From NCBI RefSeq assembly GCF_014218805.1, contig NZ_JACJUV010000001.1, positions 1,686,501-1,750,500 on the forward strand: a stretch of 64,000 nucleotides of DNA, in the 5' to 3' direction. Positions within the stretch are counted from its first letter, which is position 1; every line of letters begins with the position of its first letter. Position numbers and translations under genes: made by a program. Shown one piece after another: positions 27,439 to 36,817 of this stretch. This stretch comes from Teredinibacter franksiae (lineage in GTDB: Bacteria; Pseudomonadota; Gammaproteobacteria; Pseudomonadales; Cellvibrionaceae). The notes beneath the pieces were generated by a model. It saw nothing but the letters and a program-made list of their open reading frames with translations. It searched no databases and had not been told where the DNA came from.

Positions 27439-27501
27439 GGCGATCCTCAACGAATGGAAGGTTGTTTTAGAAGAGCGGACAATAAAGACGACAACCAATA
27501 G

Positions 27502-27534
27502 TTGTCAACTTAAAACCGATTTTAAAGTTTACAA
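27502..27534 (-). promoter_or_regulatory. BirA-type biotin operator
   Basis: A 33-bp palindrome with half sites TTGTCAACT (27502-27510) and AGTTTACAA (27526-27534) separated by 15 bases. This matches the proteobacterial BirA operator TTGTAAACC-N14-15-GGTTTACAA in spacing and in the TTGT...ACAA ends; the spacer is itself nearly palindromic. It lies 64 bp before bioB and 17 bp before the divergent comF start, so biotin-loaded BirA could control bioB and perhaps affect comF. Confidence 0.8.
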
Positions 27535-27551
27535 ACAAAAAGGGCCAGCAG

Positions 27552-28262
27552 ATGGATCAAAAAACAACCGCTTCACCCCGGCTAACCCGGCTGCTTGATA
27601 CGCTACTGCCAAACCATTGCTATTTATGTGACCACCCCAGCTCCCTCCCCCTATGTAAAGACTGCAGCGAGGAGCTCCCGACTATCGGCATCGCCTGTAA
27701 GGTCTGCGCGTTACCCATGGTAGCCAGCAGCGAATACCTGTGTGGCGAATGCCTGAAAAAAAACCCTACTTTTGACCGTGTATATAGCCCTCTAAACTAC
27801 AGCGGACAGGTGCCCACCTTAATCAACCGCTTTAAACACCGGGGACACATCCAAACGGGAAAACAATTGTCCGAGTATTTACTGCAAACCTGCATACACG
27901 CTGCAGATCGCCCCGACGCGCTGGTGGCCGTACCCCTGCATTGGCGACATCAGCTAATGCGTGGCTTCAACCAAGCAGAGGTTATTGCCAAGTATCTGGC
28001 AAAACGGCTGGACATACCGCTCATACACCCCCTCCGAAAAGTTGCCGCCACTCGCCATCAGCAGCAGTTAAACCGTCGCCAAAGAATGGTTAACAACCAA
28101 CACGCCTTTAACCTCAGGCATACCGTTGACTACAGCCATTTGGCCATTGTGGATGATGTAATGACAACCGGGGCCACAGCGGAAACACTTAGCGCGATAT
28201 TCAAACGCAACGGTGTACAAAAAGTAAGCGTATATGCCTTAGCACGTACACCTAAGCCGTAA
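27552..28262 (+). CDS. ComF family phosphoribosyltransferase-like protein
   Basis: A 236-residue ComF/GntX-type protein linked to competence and use of external DNA. The N-terminus has a double zinc ribbon with Cys pairs 23/26, 35/38, 49/52 and 64/67. The C-terminal phosphoribosyltransferase domain shows LVAVPLHWRHQLMRGFNQAEVIA and the PRPP loop VDDVMTTGAT. Placement divergent from bioB is common in gammaproteobacteria. Confidence 0.9.
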   Translation: MDQKTTASPRLTRLLDTLLPNHCYLCDHPSSLPLCKDCSEELPTIGIACKVCALPMVASSEYLCGECLKKNPTFDRVYSPLNYSGQVPTLINRFKHRGHIQTGKQLSEYLLQTCIHAADRPDALVAVPLHWRHQLMRGFNQAEVIAKYLAKRLDIPLIHPLRKVAATRHQQQLNRRQRMVNNQHAFNLRHTVDYSHLAIVDDVMTTGATAETLSAIFKRNGVQKVSVYALARTPKP

Positions 28263-28392
28263 TATCATTCATCCAAAGCAGAACACGCGCTCCCAAGTTT
28301 GACTTCAGGCAGTTAAAACCACTATTTTATGCATCACTTAACGAATCAAATTGCGTATCCGTTAACTAACGTCAATAATTCAGGAAACCACC

Positions 28393-30276
28393 TTGCGTCT
28401 AGGCCTCTTGATGAGCGAACGCCCTAACTTACCCTCTTTTATAAAAGAGGCCGAACTCACTGACGTCTGTGGAGCCTTCCTTGTTTTTATTAGCCTACTG
28501 GTACTCGCTGGCTGGCTTAGCGGGTTTCAGCCGCTAACATCGTTCTCCATCGATTCCTCCCTGCCCACAATGAAAGTAAACACGGCCATCGGTTTTCTTA
28601 TGCTGGGTATGGGCCTGTTCGCCCTAGGTCGTAACTATCGCCAACCCATAGCTTTGTCAGCCATTACGGTATTGCTGATTTCCGGCTGCGCACTGGTGGA
28701 GCACCGTTTCGGCATTGTACTGGGGGTAAACGACTTGTTTATCGACGACAACTGGTCAGTAGCTGCGCCAGGGCGCATGTCGCTTGCCACTGCCATCAGC
28801 TTCGGGTTTGCCGCTACGCTGCTGCTCACCCATGGCAACTTATCGGTTAGGCACCCGCACCTATACAACTTGCTGCTGTTTTTATTTGCCCTACAGCCAC
28901 TCGTCATAATTAACGCGTATATTTCCGATATAGAATTGCTATCAAGATCAACATTGTTCAGCACCTTCAGCCTACCCACTACAGTCGCCTTCAGTCTGTT
29001 CTTCGTCGGCATAATTGGCGCCTCTCAGCATGGAGCCTTGGGTCTGCTCAACGGAACATCGAAAATTGCCCGGATGTTTCGCTGGACATTCTTCACCATC
29101 ATTCTGATGTCCATTGCGCTGGGTGGTATAACCGACTGGCTGATACAAGACCAAATAGACCATCAGCTTGTTGCGACAGCATTTCTCCACTCCACTATTG
29201 TGCTCTCATTACTTTTCATTTTCGGACTAGGCTTTTTACACCTGAGCGCGATGGAGCTACAAATATCACTGGAGAAAGTCAGCAGTGCCCGCTTAAACAA
29301 CGACGAACACGCATTACTGGATATCTTTTCCGCCAGCGACGACGGCATCATTCTGGTCGATGAACGAAGACGCATCATGCGTGTAAATGAAGGCGCCGGT
29401 AGTATCTTTGGCTGGCAGCTAGAAGACCTACTAGGCAAACCGCTAGAAACCCTGATGCCAGAGCGCTACCGAAAAAAAGACATTGGCATGTTTCACGACT
29501 TTTTGCTGTCTAACGATCGCACTCGCTGCTTCGACGACCAAGGTAAAACCCTCGGTTTAACTCGGCAGGGTTACGAAAAACACTTATCCATTTCACTTCA
29601 CAAGTGCAGAAAGATATCCGCCTCTGGCGACATTATCGAGCTACACGCTCAACCCCAAGAGCAATTCCAAACCGAAACCGAAAAAAACCACAAACAAGAA
29701 AAAGCAACAGAACTGTTTGCCGTTGCCATATTCCGTGAACTCGGGGGCCTAGAAACAGAAATGGCCGAACTCAAACGCCACCAGCACATAGACAAACTCA
29801 CCGGCCTGCCCAACAACGAAGAGTTTGAACGCTATAGCCAAAAGTTTGCCAGCCAAACACCACGCAAAGATGACAGCTATACCTGCCTGATGGTTATCGA
29901 CCTCGACAGCTTCAAGCTCATTAATAAACGTCACTCTCGCGACTTCGGCGACCGAGTGTTACAAACAATCACTACCACACTGAAACATCGCCTCCGCACC
30001 ACCGATAAACTTTTTCGCTACCAAGCAGACGAGTTTGTAATGGTGTCTGCCAACACCCCGCCCGCTGAAGCCGAGCTGATGGCAGAGCGCATGCGCACCT
30101 CGGTAAAAGTATCACCCACTAAAATGGAAGGCCGAAATGTTTACGTTACTTGTTCAATTGGGGTGATTGTGACCAACGAGGTTGGTTTCGACCTCAAACA
30201 GACCATCCAGCAGCTATCGGAATCCGTGCACGAAAGCCGAGAAATTTGTAAAGACAAGGTGACCATTTTTTCCTGA
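28393..30276 (+). CDS. membrane PAS-GGDEF protein with degenerate active site
   Basis: A 627-residue signalling protein. About seven or eight hydrophobic segments (residues ~20-290) form a membrane sensor, then a PAS domain (~315-430; ASDDGIILVDERRRIMRVNEGAGSIFGW), a linker and a GGDEF domain (~465-625; KLTGLPN, VIDLDSFKLIN). The signature motif reads YQADEF instead of GGDEF, losing both glycines, so cyclic-di-GMP synthesis is doubtful and it may act as a GTP or effector binder. Start taken as TTG at 28393 with AGGAA upstream; an ATG at 28411 is the alternative. Confidence 0.87.
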   Translation: MRLGLLMSERPNLPSFIKEAELTDVCGAFLVFISLLVLAGWLSGFQPLTSFSIDSSLPTMKVNTAIGFLMLGMGLFALGRNYRQPIALSAITVLLISGCALVEHRFGIVLGVNDLFIDDNWSVAAPGRMSLATAISFGFAATLLLTHGNLSVRHPHLYNLLLFLFALQPLVIINAYISDIELLSRSTLFSTFSLPTTVAFSLFFVGIIGASQHGALGLLNGTSKIARMFRWTFFTIILMSIALGGITDWLIQDQIDHQLVATAFLHSTIVLSLLFIFGLGFLHLSAMELQISLEKVSSARLNNDEHALLDIFSASDDGIILVDERRRIMRVNEGAGSIFGWQLEDLLGKPLETLMPERYRKKDIGMFHDFLLSNDRTRCFDDQGKTLGLTRQGYEKHLSISLHKCRKISASGDIIELHAQPQEQFQTETEKNHKQEKATELFAVAIFRELGGLETEMAELKRHQHIDKLTGLPNNEEFERYSQKFASQTPRKDDSYTCLMVIDLDSFKLINKRHSRDFGDRVLQTITTTLKHRLRTTDKLFRYQADEFVMVSANTPPAEAELMAERMRTSVKVSPTKMEGRNVYVTCSIGVIVTNEVGFDLKQTIQQLSESVHESREICKDKVTIFS

Positions 30277-30327
30277 GCCGAGATTTGCTATTGTCTCACG
30301 CTACACACACCTCTCAGTGAACCTACC

Positions 30328-31311
30328 TTGACACAAACGCCATTTGAAAATCTCAACCCCGACAGAGTCATCGACGCCATAGAAAGCCTAGGCTACCTCT
30401 CCGATTTACGCGTATTTCCACTCAACAGCTATGAGAACCGCGTTTACCAGTTTGGTATTGAAGGCGGCGACCCCATCATCGCCAAGTTCTACCGCCCACA
30501 GCGCTGGAGCGAGGCTCAAATTCGAGAAGAACACAGTTTTTCGCTCGCGCTAGAAGAAGCGGAAATCCCTATCGTTGCGCCCCTACAACGCGATGGAGAA
30601 AGTCTTTTTAGCTTTGGTGAACACCGTTTTTCGCTTTACCCAAGGCGCGGCGGCCACGCTCCAGACCTAAGCGACCTCGAAACCCTTTACCGGCTCGGTC
30701 AACAACTCGGTCGCCTGCACGCGATTGGCAAGCTCAAAACCTTCGACCATAGGCCAACCCTCAGCCTGCAAAGCTTTGCCATTAATAGCCGTACCTTTTT
30801 GATAGAAAACGACTTTATTCCCCCCAGCCTGCTGGATGCTTACACCACCCTTAGCCAGCACCTGATTGAAAAAATGACCACCATTTTGGAGACAACCCCC
30901 TTCAAACCGCAGCGACTGCATGGCGACTGCCATCCGGGTAATATATTACTGCGACCGGATTCACTCTGGCTGGTAGACCTAGACGATGCACGCAATGGCC
31001 CGGCCATACAGGACTTGTGGATGTTGCTCTCCGGGGATTACTCGCAGCAATGTATTCAGTTAGCTGAAGTGGTTGAAGGTTACGAAGAATTTTGCGAATT
31101 CGAGCGCCGAGAAATACCCTTAATTGAAACCTTGCGTACCCTTAGGCTTATGCACTACGCCGCCTGGCTAGCGCGCCGCTGGCACGACCCGGCTTTTCCT
31201 CAGGCTTTTACGTGGTTCAACAGCGAAAGATACTGGGCGGAACATATTCTGGAGTTGCGCGAACAGTTTGCGGCACTGGATGCCATACCGCTGAGATTAC
31301 CCGACCGCTAG
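30328..31311 (+). CDS. srkA: stress response kinase SrkA (YihE/RdoA)
   Basis: A 327-residue Ser/Thr kinase of the APH-like fold, implicated in survival of long-term stress. Conserved features are NSYENRVYQ in the nucleotide loop, the catalytic LHGDCHPGNILL with Asp200, and LVDLDDARNGPAIQDLW with the metal-binding Asp around 217-220. The start is TTG at 30328 (no ATG fits). It precedes a YjbR gene by 30 bp, so they may be co-transcribed. Confidence 0.92.
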   Translation: MTQTPFENLNPDRVIDAIESLGYLSDLRVFPLNSYENRVYQFGIEGGDPIIAKFYRPQRWSEAQIREEHSFSLALEEAEIPIVAPLQRDGESLFSFGEHRFSLYPRRGGHAPDLSDLETLYRLGQQLGRLHAIGKLKTFDHRPTLSLQSFAINSRTFLIENDFIPPSLLDAYTTLSQHLIEKMTTILETTPFKPQRLHGDCHPGNILLRPDSLWLVDLDDARNGPAIQDLWMLLSGDYSQQCIQLAEVVEGYEEFCEFERREIPLIETLRTLRLMHYAAWLARRWHDPAFPQAFTWFNSERYWAEHILELREQFAALDAIPLRLPDR

Positions 31312-31341
31312 AAAATCCTCGAACCAACCGAGACTATCACC

Positions 31342-31737
31342 ATGGACGAAAAAGCTACCCTTAAATATGCGCTTCTAAAGCCCGAGGCCACGGAAGATTT
31401 TCCGTTTGGCCCCGAGGCGCGAGTATTTAAAGTACGCGACAAAATGTTTGGGCTGATCTCCCACTGCGAATGGCAAGGAAAGGCTGCAATAGCCCGCCTA
31501 AACCTCAAATGTGAACCCCAGCAAGCACTAATGCTACGCGACATTTTTCCATCTGTACTACCCGGCTACCACATGAACAAAAAACACTGGAATTCAGTGA
31601 TATTGGACGGCTCCGTACCACAGGGCGAAATCGAACGCATGATCGACCACTCCTACACATTGGTCGTAAAAGGCCTCAAAAAAAATGACCGAACGGCCAT
31701 GGAAATACGCTGGGGAGTAGACACCCTATACCGCTAA
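31342..31737 (+). CDS. MmcQ/YjbR family protein
   Basis: A 131-residue protein of the MmcQ/YjbR family (double-wing, CyaY-like fold), recognised from the EDFPFGPEARVFKVRDKMFGLI stretch and the GYHMNKKHWNSVILDGSVPQGEIERMIDHSYTLVVKGL end. Family members are small putative DNA-binding proteins with no defined function. Likely co-transcribed with srkA. Confidence 0.88.
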   Translation: MDEKATLKYALLKPEATEDFPFGPEARVFKVRDKMFGLISHCEWQGKAAIARLNLKCEPQQALMLRDIFPSVLPGYHMNKKHWNSVILDGSVPQGEIERMIDHSYTLVVKGLKKNDRTAMEIRWGVDTLYR

Positions 31738-31910
31738 CCCGCTCGCCCCGCTGTGATGGCAAAATCACCGGCCGGATGGTAAAGTTACACCCCGATTTTG
31801 TTGGTGTTCGCCGATACAAACACAACAAACCCATTATGAAATCAGTGGTTTAGAATGACGGCGGCTGCCAAGCCACTTTCGCACAACCTGCAACAATACA
31901 GACGCTACCT

Positions 31911-33365
31911 ATGAAAGAACTCTCAGACATTGGCCTGGTTGGCCTCGCCGTTATGGGTGAAAACCTGATTCTCAACATGGCCAATAAAGGCTTCACTGTT
32001 ACCGCCTATAACCGCACAACCCATAAAGTTGATGCCTTTCTTGCTGACCGTGCTGCAGGCAAGAGTATTCGGGGTGCCCATTCCGTAGAAGAGTTGGTGC
32101 AGTCACTGGAACGCCCTCGCAAGGTAATGCTCATGGTAAAAGCGGGCCCGCCCGTGGATGCTTTCATCGAGCAGATACTGCCTCACCTTGAAGAAGGCGA
32201 CATTATTATCGATGGTGGCAACACCCACTTCCCCGACACCAATCGCCGCGTGGAGTACTGTGCAAGCAAGGGCATTCTGTTTGTTGGTGCCGGTGTATCC
32301 GGCGGTGAAGAAGGCGCCTTAACCGGCCCCTCCATTATGCCCGGCGGCGCCAAAGCCGCCTGGGAATCCGTAAAACCGATTTTTCAGAGTATCTGTGCCA
32401 AAGTGGACGACGGCACCCCCTGCTGTGACTGGGTAGGCGACAACGGCGCCGGCCACTTTGTAAAAATGGTACACAACGGTATTGAGTACGGCGACATGCA
32501 GTTAATCTGTGAAGCCTACCAAATCATGAAAGACCTGCTCGGCATGAGCGCAGACGACATGCACGCAGTATTTGCCGAATGGAACAAAGGCGAACTAGAC
32601 AGCTACCTCACCGAAATTACCCGCGACATTCTCAAAGTTAAAGACGAAGACGGCGCACCGCTGATCGATAAAATTCTCGATACGGCAGGCCAAAAAGGTA
32701 CCGGCAAATGGACGGGTGTTGCCGCATTGGAAATGGGCGTACCTCTCACCCTTATTGGCGAAGCGGTATTTGCCCGCTGTCTGTCGGCTCAAAAAGAAGA
32801 GCGCGTGGAAGCGGCCAAAGTTATTTCAGGCCCAACACCCCAATTTGACGGTGATAAAAAAGCCTTTATTGAAGACCTGCGCAACGCCTTGCTTGCATCC
32901 AAGATTGTGTCCTACGCACAGGGCTATGTATTAATGCGCGAAGCCGCAGCAGAATACGGATGGAAACTAAACAACGGTGGCATCGCTCTTATGTGGCGTG
33001 GTGGCTGTATTATTCGCTCGGCCTTCCTCGGCAACATCAAAGAAGCCTTCGACAACAACGCAGAACTGTCGAATCTACTGCTCGACCCGTACTTCCAGCA
33101 ACGTGTAGAAGCGGCTCAGCAGGGCTGGCGTAACGTAGTGGCCACGGCCACTCTAAATGGCATACCTGCACCCGCGCTAACTTCGGCGCTATCCTACTTT
33201 GACGGTTATCGCACAGCTCGCCTGCCAGCAAACCTTCTACAAGCGCAGCGCGACTTTTTCGGCGCACACACCTACGAACGTATAGATAAACCACGCGGTG
33301 AATTTTTCCACACCAACTGGACTGGCCGAGGCGGCGATACCGCTTCGTCCACGTACAATGCTTAA
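31911..33365 (+). CDS. gnd: 6-phosphogluconate dehydrogenase (decarboxylating)
   Basis: A 484-residue NADP-dependent enzyme of the oxidative pentose phosphate pathway. The N-terminal GLAVMGENLILNMANKGF nucleotide-binding motif, AGVSGGEEGALTGPSIMPGG and FVKMVHNGIEYGDMQLI (catalytic Lys and Glu region) are all intact, as is the C-terminal YERIDKPRGEFFHTNW. Length matches the long homodimeric form. Monocistronic, with a strong terminator 25 bp after the stop. Confidence 0.96.
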   Translation: MKELSDIGLVGLAVMGENLILNMANKGFTVTAYNRTTHKVDAFLADRAAGKSIRGAHSVEELVQSLERPRKVMLMVKAGPPVDAFIEQILPHLEEGDIIIDGGNTHFPDTNRRVEYCASKGILFVGAGVSGGEEGALTGPSIMPGGAKAAWESVKPIFQSICAKVDDGTPCCDWVGDNGAGHFVKMVHNGIEYGDMQLICEAYQIMKDLLGMSADDMHAVFAEWNKGELDSYLTEITRDILKVKDEDGAPLIDKILDTAGQKGTGKWTGVAALEMGVPLTLIGEAVFARCLSAQKEERVEAAKVISGPTPQFDGDKKAFIEDLRNALLASKIVSYAQGYVLMREAAAEYGWKLNNGGIALMWRGGCIIRSAFLGNIKEAFDNNAELSNLLLDPYFQQRVEAAQQGWRNVVATATLNGIPAPALTSALSYFDGYRTARLPANLLQAQRDFFGAHTYERIDKPRGEFFHTNWTGRGGDTASSTYNA

Positions 33366-33390
33366 CAACTTACTAAGCACCCAATAAAAA

Positions 33391-33414
33391 AGCCCGCAAA
33401 TGCGGGCTTTTTTT
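33391..33414 (+). terminator. rho-independent terminator of gnd
   Basis: AGCCCGCA and TGCGGGCT form an 8-bp stem (33391-33398, 33401-33408) followed by a run of T to 33414. Confidence 0.9.
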
Positions 33415-33534
33415 GGTTTAGATGTTATTGGTTTATGCACGCTTGGTGTAAATCTTTCGGCTGCATAAAACGCACCTATTCACACACAGCATCGCTGACC
33501 AAGTGGTGCACTTCGAGCTGAATTCGCCCATACA

Positions 33535-34110
33535 TTAATGTGCTACAGGTTGAGATGCCGCTATTTTTTGCTGAATATGCCCATCCAAAAACAACGCAAC
33601 AGCCGCCACCTTCTTAACCGCCCGCACCGAAAGCGTTGCGCCAGTAATGCCATTAATGTGACGATCCAACACCGGCTTTCCACGCTTGCGCTGTAGCTGC
33701 GCATTGTCAAATTGCTCAGTAAAAAAAGCCTGTTGTACCTCGCCGCCACGGGTTTCTCGGTACTCCAGAATATCGACCTGCGCTATTGCACCGCTGGCCA
33801 CCACTACACCGATAGTAATGGGCCGCTCTTTACCGATTTCATCGAGCACCCAGGCAGTGCGATTACCCAGGTGCCAATAGCGTAGCCGCAGCTGCGGTAA
33901 GGTGTAATCGAATTGCTGCTGCACGTTGGTTTTAATGTCGGCAGTTAGCCACAGCGTACTCAAACTGGGTGCGTTACCACTGCTGCTTAGAGCGCCCTCA
34001 GTAAAGGCACTGGCAAGAAATTCCTCGGTGGACACTAACGGCGCGCCATGGCTCAAGCCCGCCAGCACACAGCAACAGATAGCAAAAAACAGTGGTGACA
34101 AACGCAGCAC
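33535..34110 (-). CDS. exported FMN-binding domain protein
   Basis: A 191-residue protein with a signal peptide (about residues 1-22) and an FMN_bind domain, as found in RnfG/NqrC and NosR, where FMN is attached covalently to a Thr. The attachment-like motif GITGATLSVRAVK near residue 160 contains the Thr of S/T-G-A-T. I prefer the GTG start at 34110, which has GGGAG 5 bases upstream; the frame extends 40 codons further but these do not look like an export signal. Probably a periplasmic flavoprotein in electron transfer; no partner redox gene is adjacent. Confidence 0.8.
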   Translation of the reverse strand: MLRLSPLFFAICCCVLAGLSHGAPLVSTEEFLASAFTEGALSSSGNAPSLSTLWLTADIKTNVQQQFDYTLPQLRLRYWHLGNRTAWVLDEIGKERPITIGVVVASGAIAQVDILEYRETRGGEVQQAFFTEQFDNAQLQRKRGKPVLDRHINGITGATLSVRAVKKVAAVALFLDGHIQQKIAASQPVAH

Positions 34111-34590
34111 AAAAACTCCCGAATAGGGTTTAATAAACCCCTTAATCAACAACAATAGCTCGAAGCCCCTAAAGGCGCCGAATTTTAGCACAAAGTGATT
34201 CCCAGCTCGCTGCCACTCAAGCAACTCCACTCAACCACCACTGCATTTGAATCGGTATACGCAAAGCCTATTCGCCCGTGGTACTTGCACACCCCGTTGC
34301 CTAATCGGCTTATACACTTCACATTGAACGGACAAAATTCTTAGGCAAAAAAGAATAAAGAGCACTAGCTGGCGCCAATCTTGCGTCATTCAAACCAGTT
34401 CCACTGTAATGTCAATGTGGCTTAAGTTTTTACGTTTATGCTGAAATGAGTAGCCCTAGATACCACCGCCAAAAAACACAACAACGTATCAAAAAGGTGC
34501 CGCCATACAGCCTCTAAACACCAGCGTTCAGCTGGATAATTGCCACATTCAGTAATTACCGCCACACGCCTGGCAACGAGGTAAATAAAT
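34111..34590. other. 480-bp intergenic region between divergent genes
   Basis: Apart from the dyad at 34126-34140 I see no convincing element. It must contain the promoters of the FMN-binding gene and of the FimV-like gene. Confidence 0.4.
34126..34140. promoter_or_regulatory. perfect dyad just upstream of the FMN-binding gene
   Basis: GGGTTTA-A-TAAACCC, a 15-bp perfect palindrome, lies 16-30 bases before the GTG start. It could be an operator or a 5' hairpin near the ribosome site. No known regulator matches. Confidence 0.4.
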
Positions 34591-35889
34591 ATGCTGAAAG
34601 TTACACCCTACCGCCAGCAATACCAAAAAATTCAAAGGCTTAGCAAAAATCGCCTAAGCCTAACCACCCTCGCACTGTGCATGCTGCCCAGCCTAGTGTT
34701 TGCACTGGGTCTTGGTGAAATACGCACATCAAGTTACCTCGGCGAGCCGCTGGTAGCTCAGATTAATCTGGTTAACTTACCCCCACACCTCGACGCCGAC
34801 AGCCTTTTTATTCGGCAATTACACAGCGAAGAAGCCAAAACCCTGGGTGTCGATATTATTGCCAACTGGCAACAAATAGATTTCAGTTTCAACCCCGAAA
34901 GTAGTCAGTACCAAGTACAGGTCAATTCGCGCAAGCCCATCCGTGAGCCCTACATTAACTTTTTAGTTGAAGTTATATGGCCGCAGGGCAAGCTCTACCG
35001 AGAGTACACCCTCTTTTTAGACCCAGCAGCCCTCGCCGGTAAGCGGGCGAATGCAGCCAAATCGCCTGAGCGCGCACTATCAGTTACCCGTCAGATAACA
35101 TCCAAACAACAGCACCTAGCTGCGCTAATAGACGAAAACAACCAGCTGCGCGAGCGAGTTTTACAACTGCAAAGCCTTGAACTCCTGCTCCAGCAACACA
35201 CGGCTCTTATACAGCAACGACATAACCAGCTTGCGCAAAACCATGGGCAGGTTACTGAGCCGTCAACCGCTATAGTTCAGATTAATGCTAGGGCTTCTGC
35301 GCTGCTGACGGCTGATAGAAGCTCGCATTCCGAGGCGATGGCGAGCACATTATTTGCGACCGCAAAATCATTGCGGCCACCCGTGAATAACCCCCAGCTT
35401 AACGAGAAATTTGGGGCTTTGGTTTTCAGTGGTAGCGCTCTGGCTCTGCTGTTGGCCTTTTCACTAACCCGCTCCTTACGCAGCAAAAATACTAGCCGCT
35501 TGCACTATGCCCAACCAAGACCGTGCAGCCAGTCCTCAACTCACGACTATACCCACAGCCGCCCAGGCAAACAGGCGCAATGGGCCGATGAAGAAGAACC
35601 GACTCAAAACACGTCTACCGAATCAATAGACGAAATAGATGAAATGCTAGTGGACTTAGAGCTAGAACCCAGCGTTAAAGAGCGGCTACAACAGGAGCTC
35701 GCAGAACCTCTAGTCAGCCTCTGCTCGCTAGAGGCGCCCGAAAAAGAGGCCCGCGATCAGCTCGTACAAAGCCACATCCAAGAAAAAGTAAGCCACTACA
35801 ATCGCGAAAGCCCCAATACCCACAAAAAAGAACAAATGCTGGAAGAAATTCCCATAGACCCTGAAATGGAAGCCTATCTAAAACTATAG
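34591..35889 (+). CDS. FimV N-terminal domain-containing protein
   Basis: A 432-residue protein with a signal sequence ending near residue 33, then the FimV N-terminal domain (LGLGEIRTSSYLGEPLVAQINL ... EVIWPQGKLYREYTLFLDP, residues ~34-148). A coiled-coil region follows (~170-225), one membrane helix (~268-287) and an acidic cytoplasmic tail with EIDEMLVDLELEP. FimV organises pili and polar structures in Pseudomonas. This protein is about half the usual FimV length, has no clear LysM motif and lacks a recognisable TPR end, so it is a short paralogue rather than FimV itself. Confidence 0.82.
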   Translation: MLKVTPYRQQYQKIQRLSKNRLSLTTLALCMLPSLVFALGLGEIRTSSYLGEPLVAQINLVNLPPHLDADSLFIRQLHSEEAKTLGVDIIANWQQIDFSFNPESSQYQVQVNSRKPIREPYINFLVEVIWPQGKLYREYTLFLDPAALAGKRANAAKSPERALSVTRQITSKQQHLAALIDENNQLRERVLQLQSLELLLQQHTALIQQRHNQLAQNHGQVTEPSTAIVQINARASALLTADRSSHSEAMASTLFATAKSLRPPVNNPQLNEKFGALVFSGSALALLLAFSLTRSLRSKNTSRLHYAQPRPCSQSSTHDYTHSRPGKQAQWADEEEPTQNTSTESIDEIDEMLVDLELEPSVKERLQQELAEPLVSLCSLEAPEKEARDQLVQSHIQEKVSHYNRESPNTHKKEQMLEEIPIDPEMEAYLKL

Positions 35890-36176
35890 AACCCACTCCC
35901 ACCTAGCCATGTTAGGCGGGTGGGGCTCGGCTTTTCCGTGCAGCAAACAGTATTGTCAACAACCCGTTTCGACAACTAAGGCACCTACCCCTTGCACAAC
36001 TTACTCAGCTTAAAGACAAATTAGCCGCCTAAAAACAACCCGGTGGCCCGGCCAACACCACTCCAACTGCAAGCAAGCGGCCCATCACGCCAAACACGGC
36101 GCTTTAAATTAGTGTTCACAGGCCCTAATATCCACACCCGTTTGGCTATTGTCTTCCAGCACTCAGGAATCAGCGC

Positions 36177-36782
36177 ATGAAATTGTTTTACAGCACAACC
36201 TCGCCTTTTGCCCGTAAGGTCAATATGCTTTTGAACTACACTGGGCTAATTGACCAAACGGAGCTAGTACTGACAAATTTCGAAAGCGAAGAGCTGCGTG
36301 AGCTTAACCCTCTCGGTAAAATTCCAGCACTGGTAGCAGGGCAAACACGCCTGTTCGATAGCCCCCTTATATGTGAATACCTCGACGAAAAATTCGAGGA
36401 GTCTGGAAAGCTCAGTGTGTTTCACTGCGGCCGTGGAGACTACTACAGAGTGCAATCTGCCCATGCGCTAGCGAATGGCATACTGGACGCTGCGGTAAAC
36501 AGCGTATTTGAATTAAAACGCGAAACTGAACACTCCCCATATTGGCTTGGGCGCTGGAAAACCGCACTTGAGGCCGCTGTAACCCATACAGACCTTGAAG
36601 TACTGGGCAACTCAGAAGACGTTAATATCGCCACCATCAGTATGGTTGCCGCACTAGGGTATCTGGATTTTCGCCTCGCCAAGCACTTCGACTGGCGCAG
36701 CCTTAACGCAGAACTGGCCGCTTGGTACGCCAGCATCAAAGAAGAACCCTGGGTATTGGCCACTGCGCCCAAAGACAGCTGA
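36177..36782 (+). CDS. glutathione S-transferase family protein
   Basis: A 201-residue GST. The thioredoxin-fold N-domain shows YSTTSPFARKV (Ser/Thr at the usual thiolate-activating position), NPLGKIPAL with the cis-proline, and FDSPLICEYLDE for glutathione binding. The C-terminal helical domain completes the protein. It lies 35 bp upstream of dnaG, where many gammaproteobacteria have rpsU or yqeY. Substrate unknown. AGGA 8 bases before the ATG supports the start. Confidence 0.9.
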   Translation: MKLFYSTTSPFARKVNMLLNYTGLIDQTELVLTNFESEELRELNPLGKIPALVAGQTRLFDSPLICEYLDEKFEESGKLSVFHCGRGDYYRVQSAHALANGILDAAVNSVFELKRETEHSPYWLGRWKTALEAAVTHTDLEVLGNSEDVNIATISMVAALGYLDFRLAKHFDWRSLNAELAAWYASIKEEPWVLATAPKDS

Positions 36783-36817
36783 TTTAAACCTAAAAAAGGC
36801 CCGCCACCTCTTCGCCT

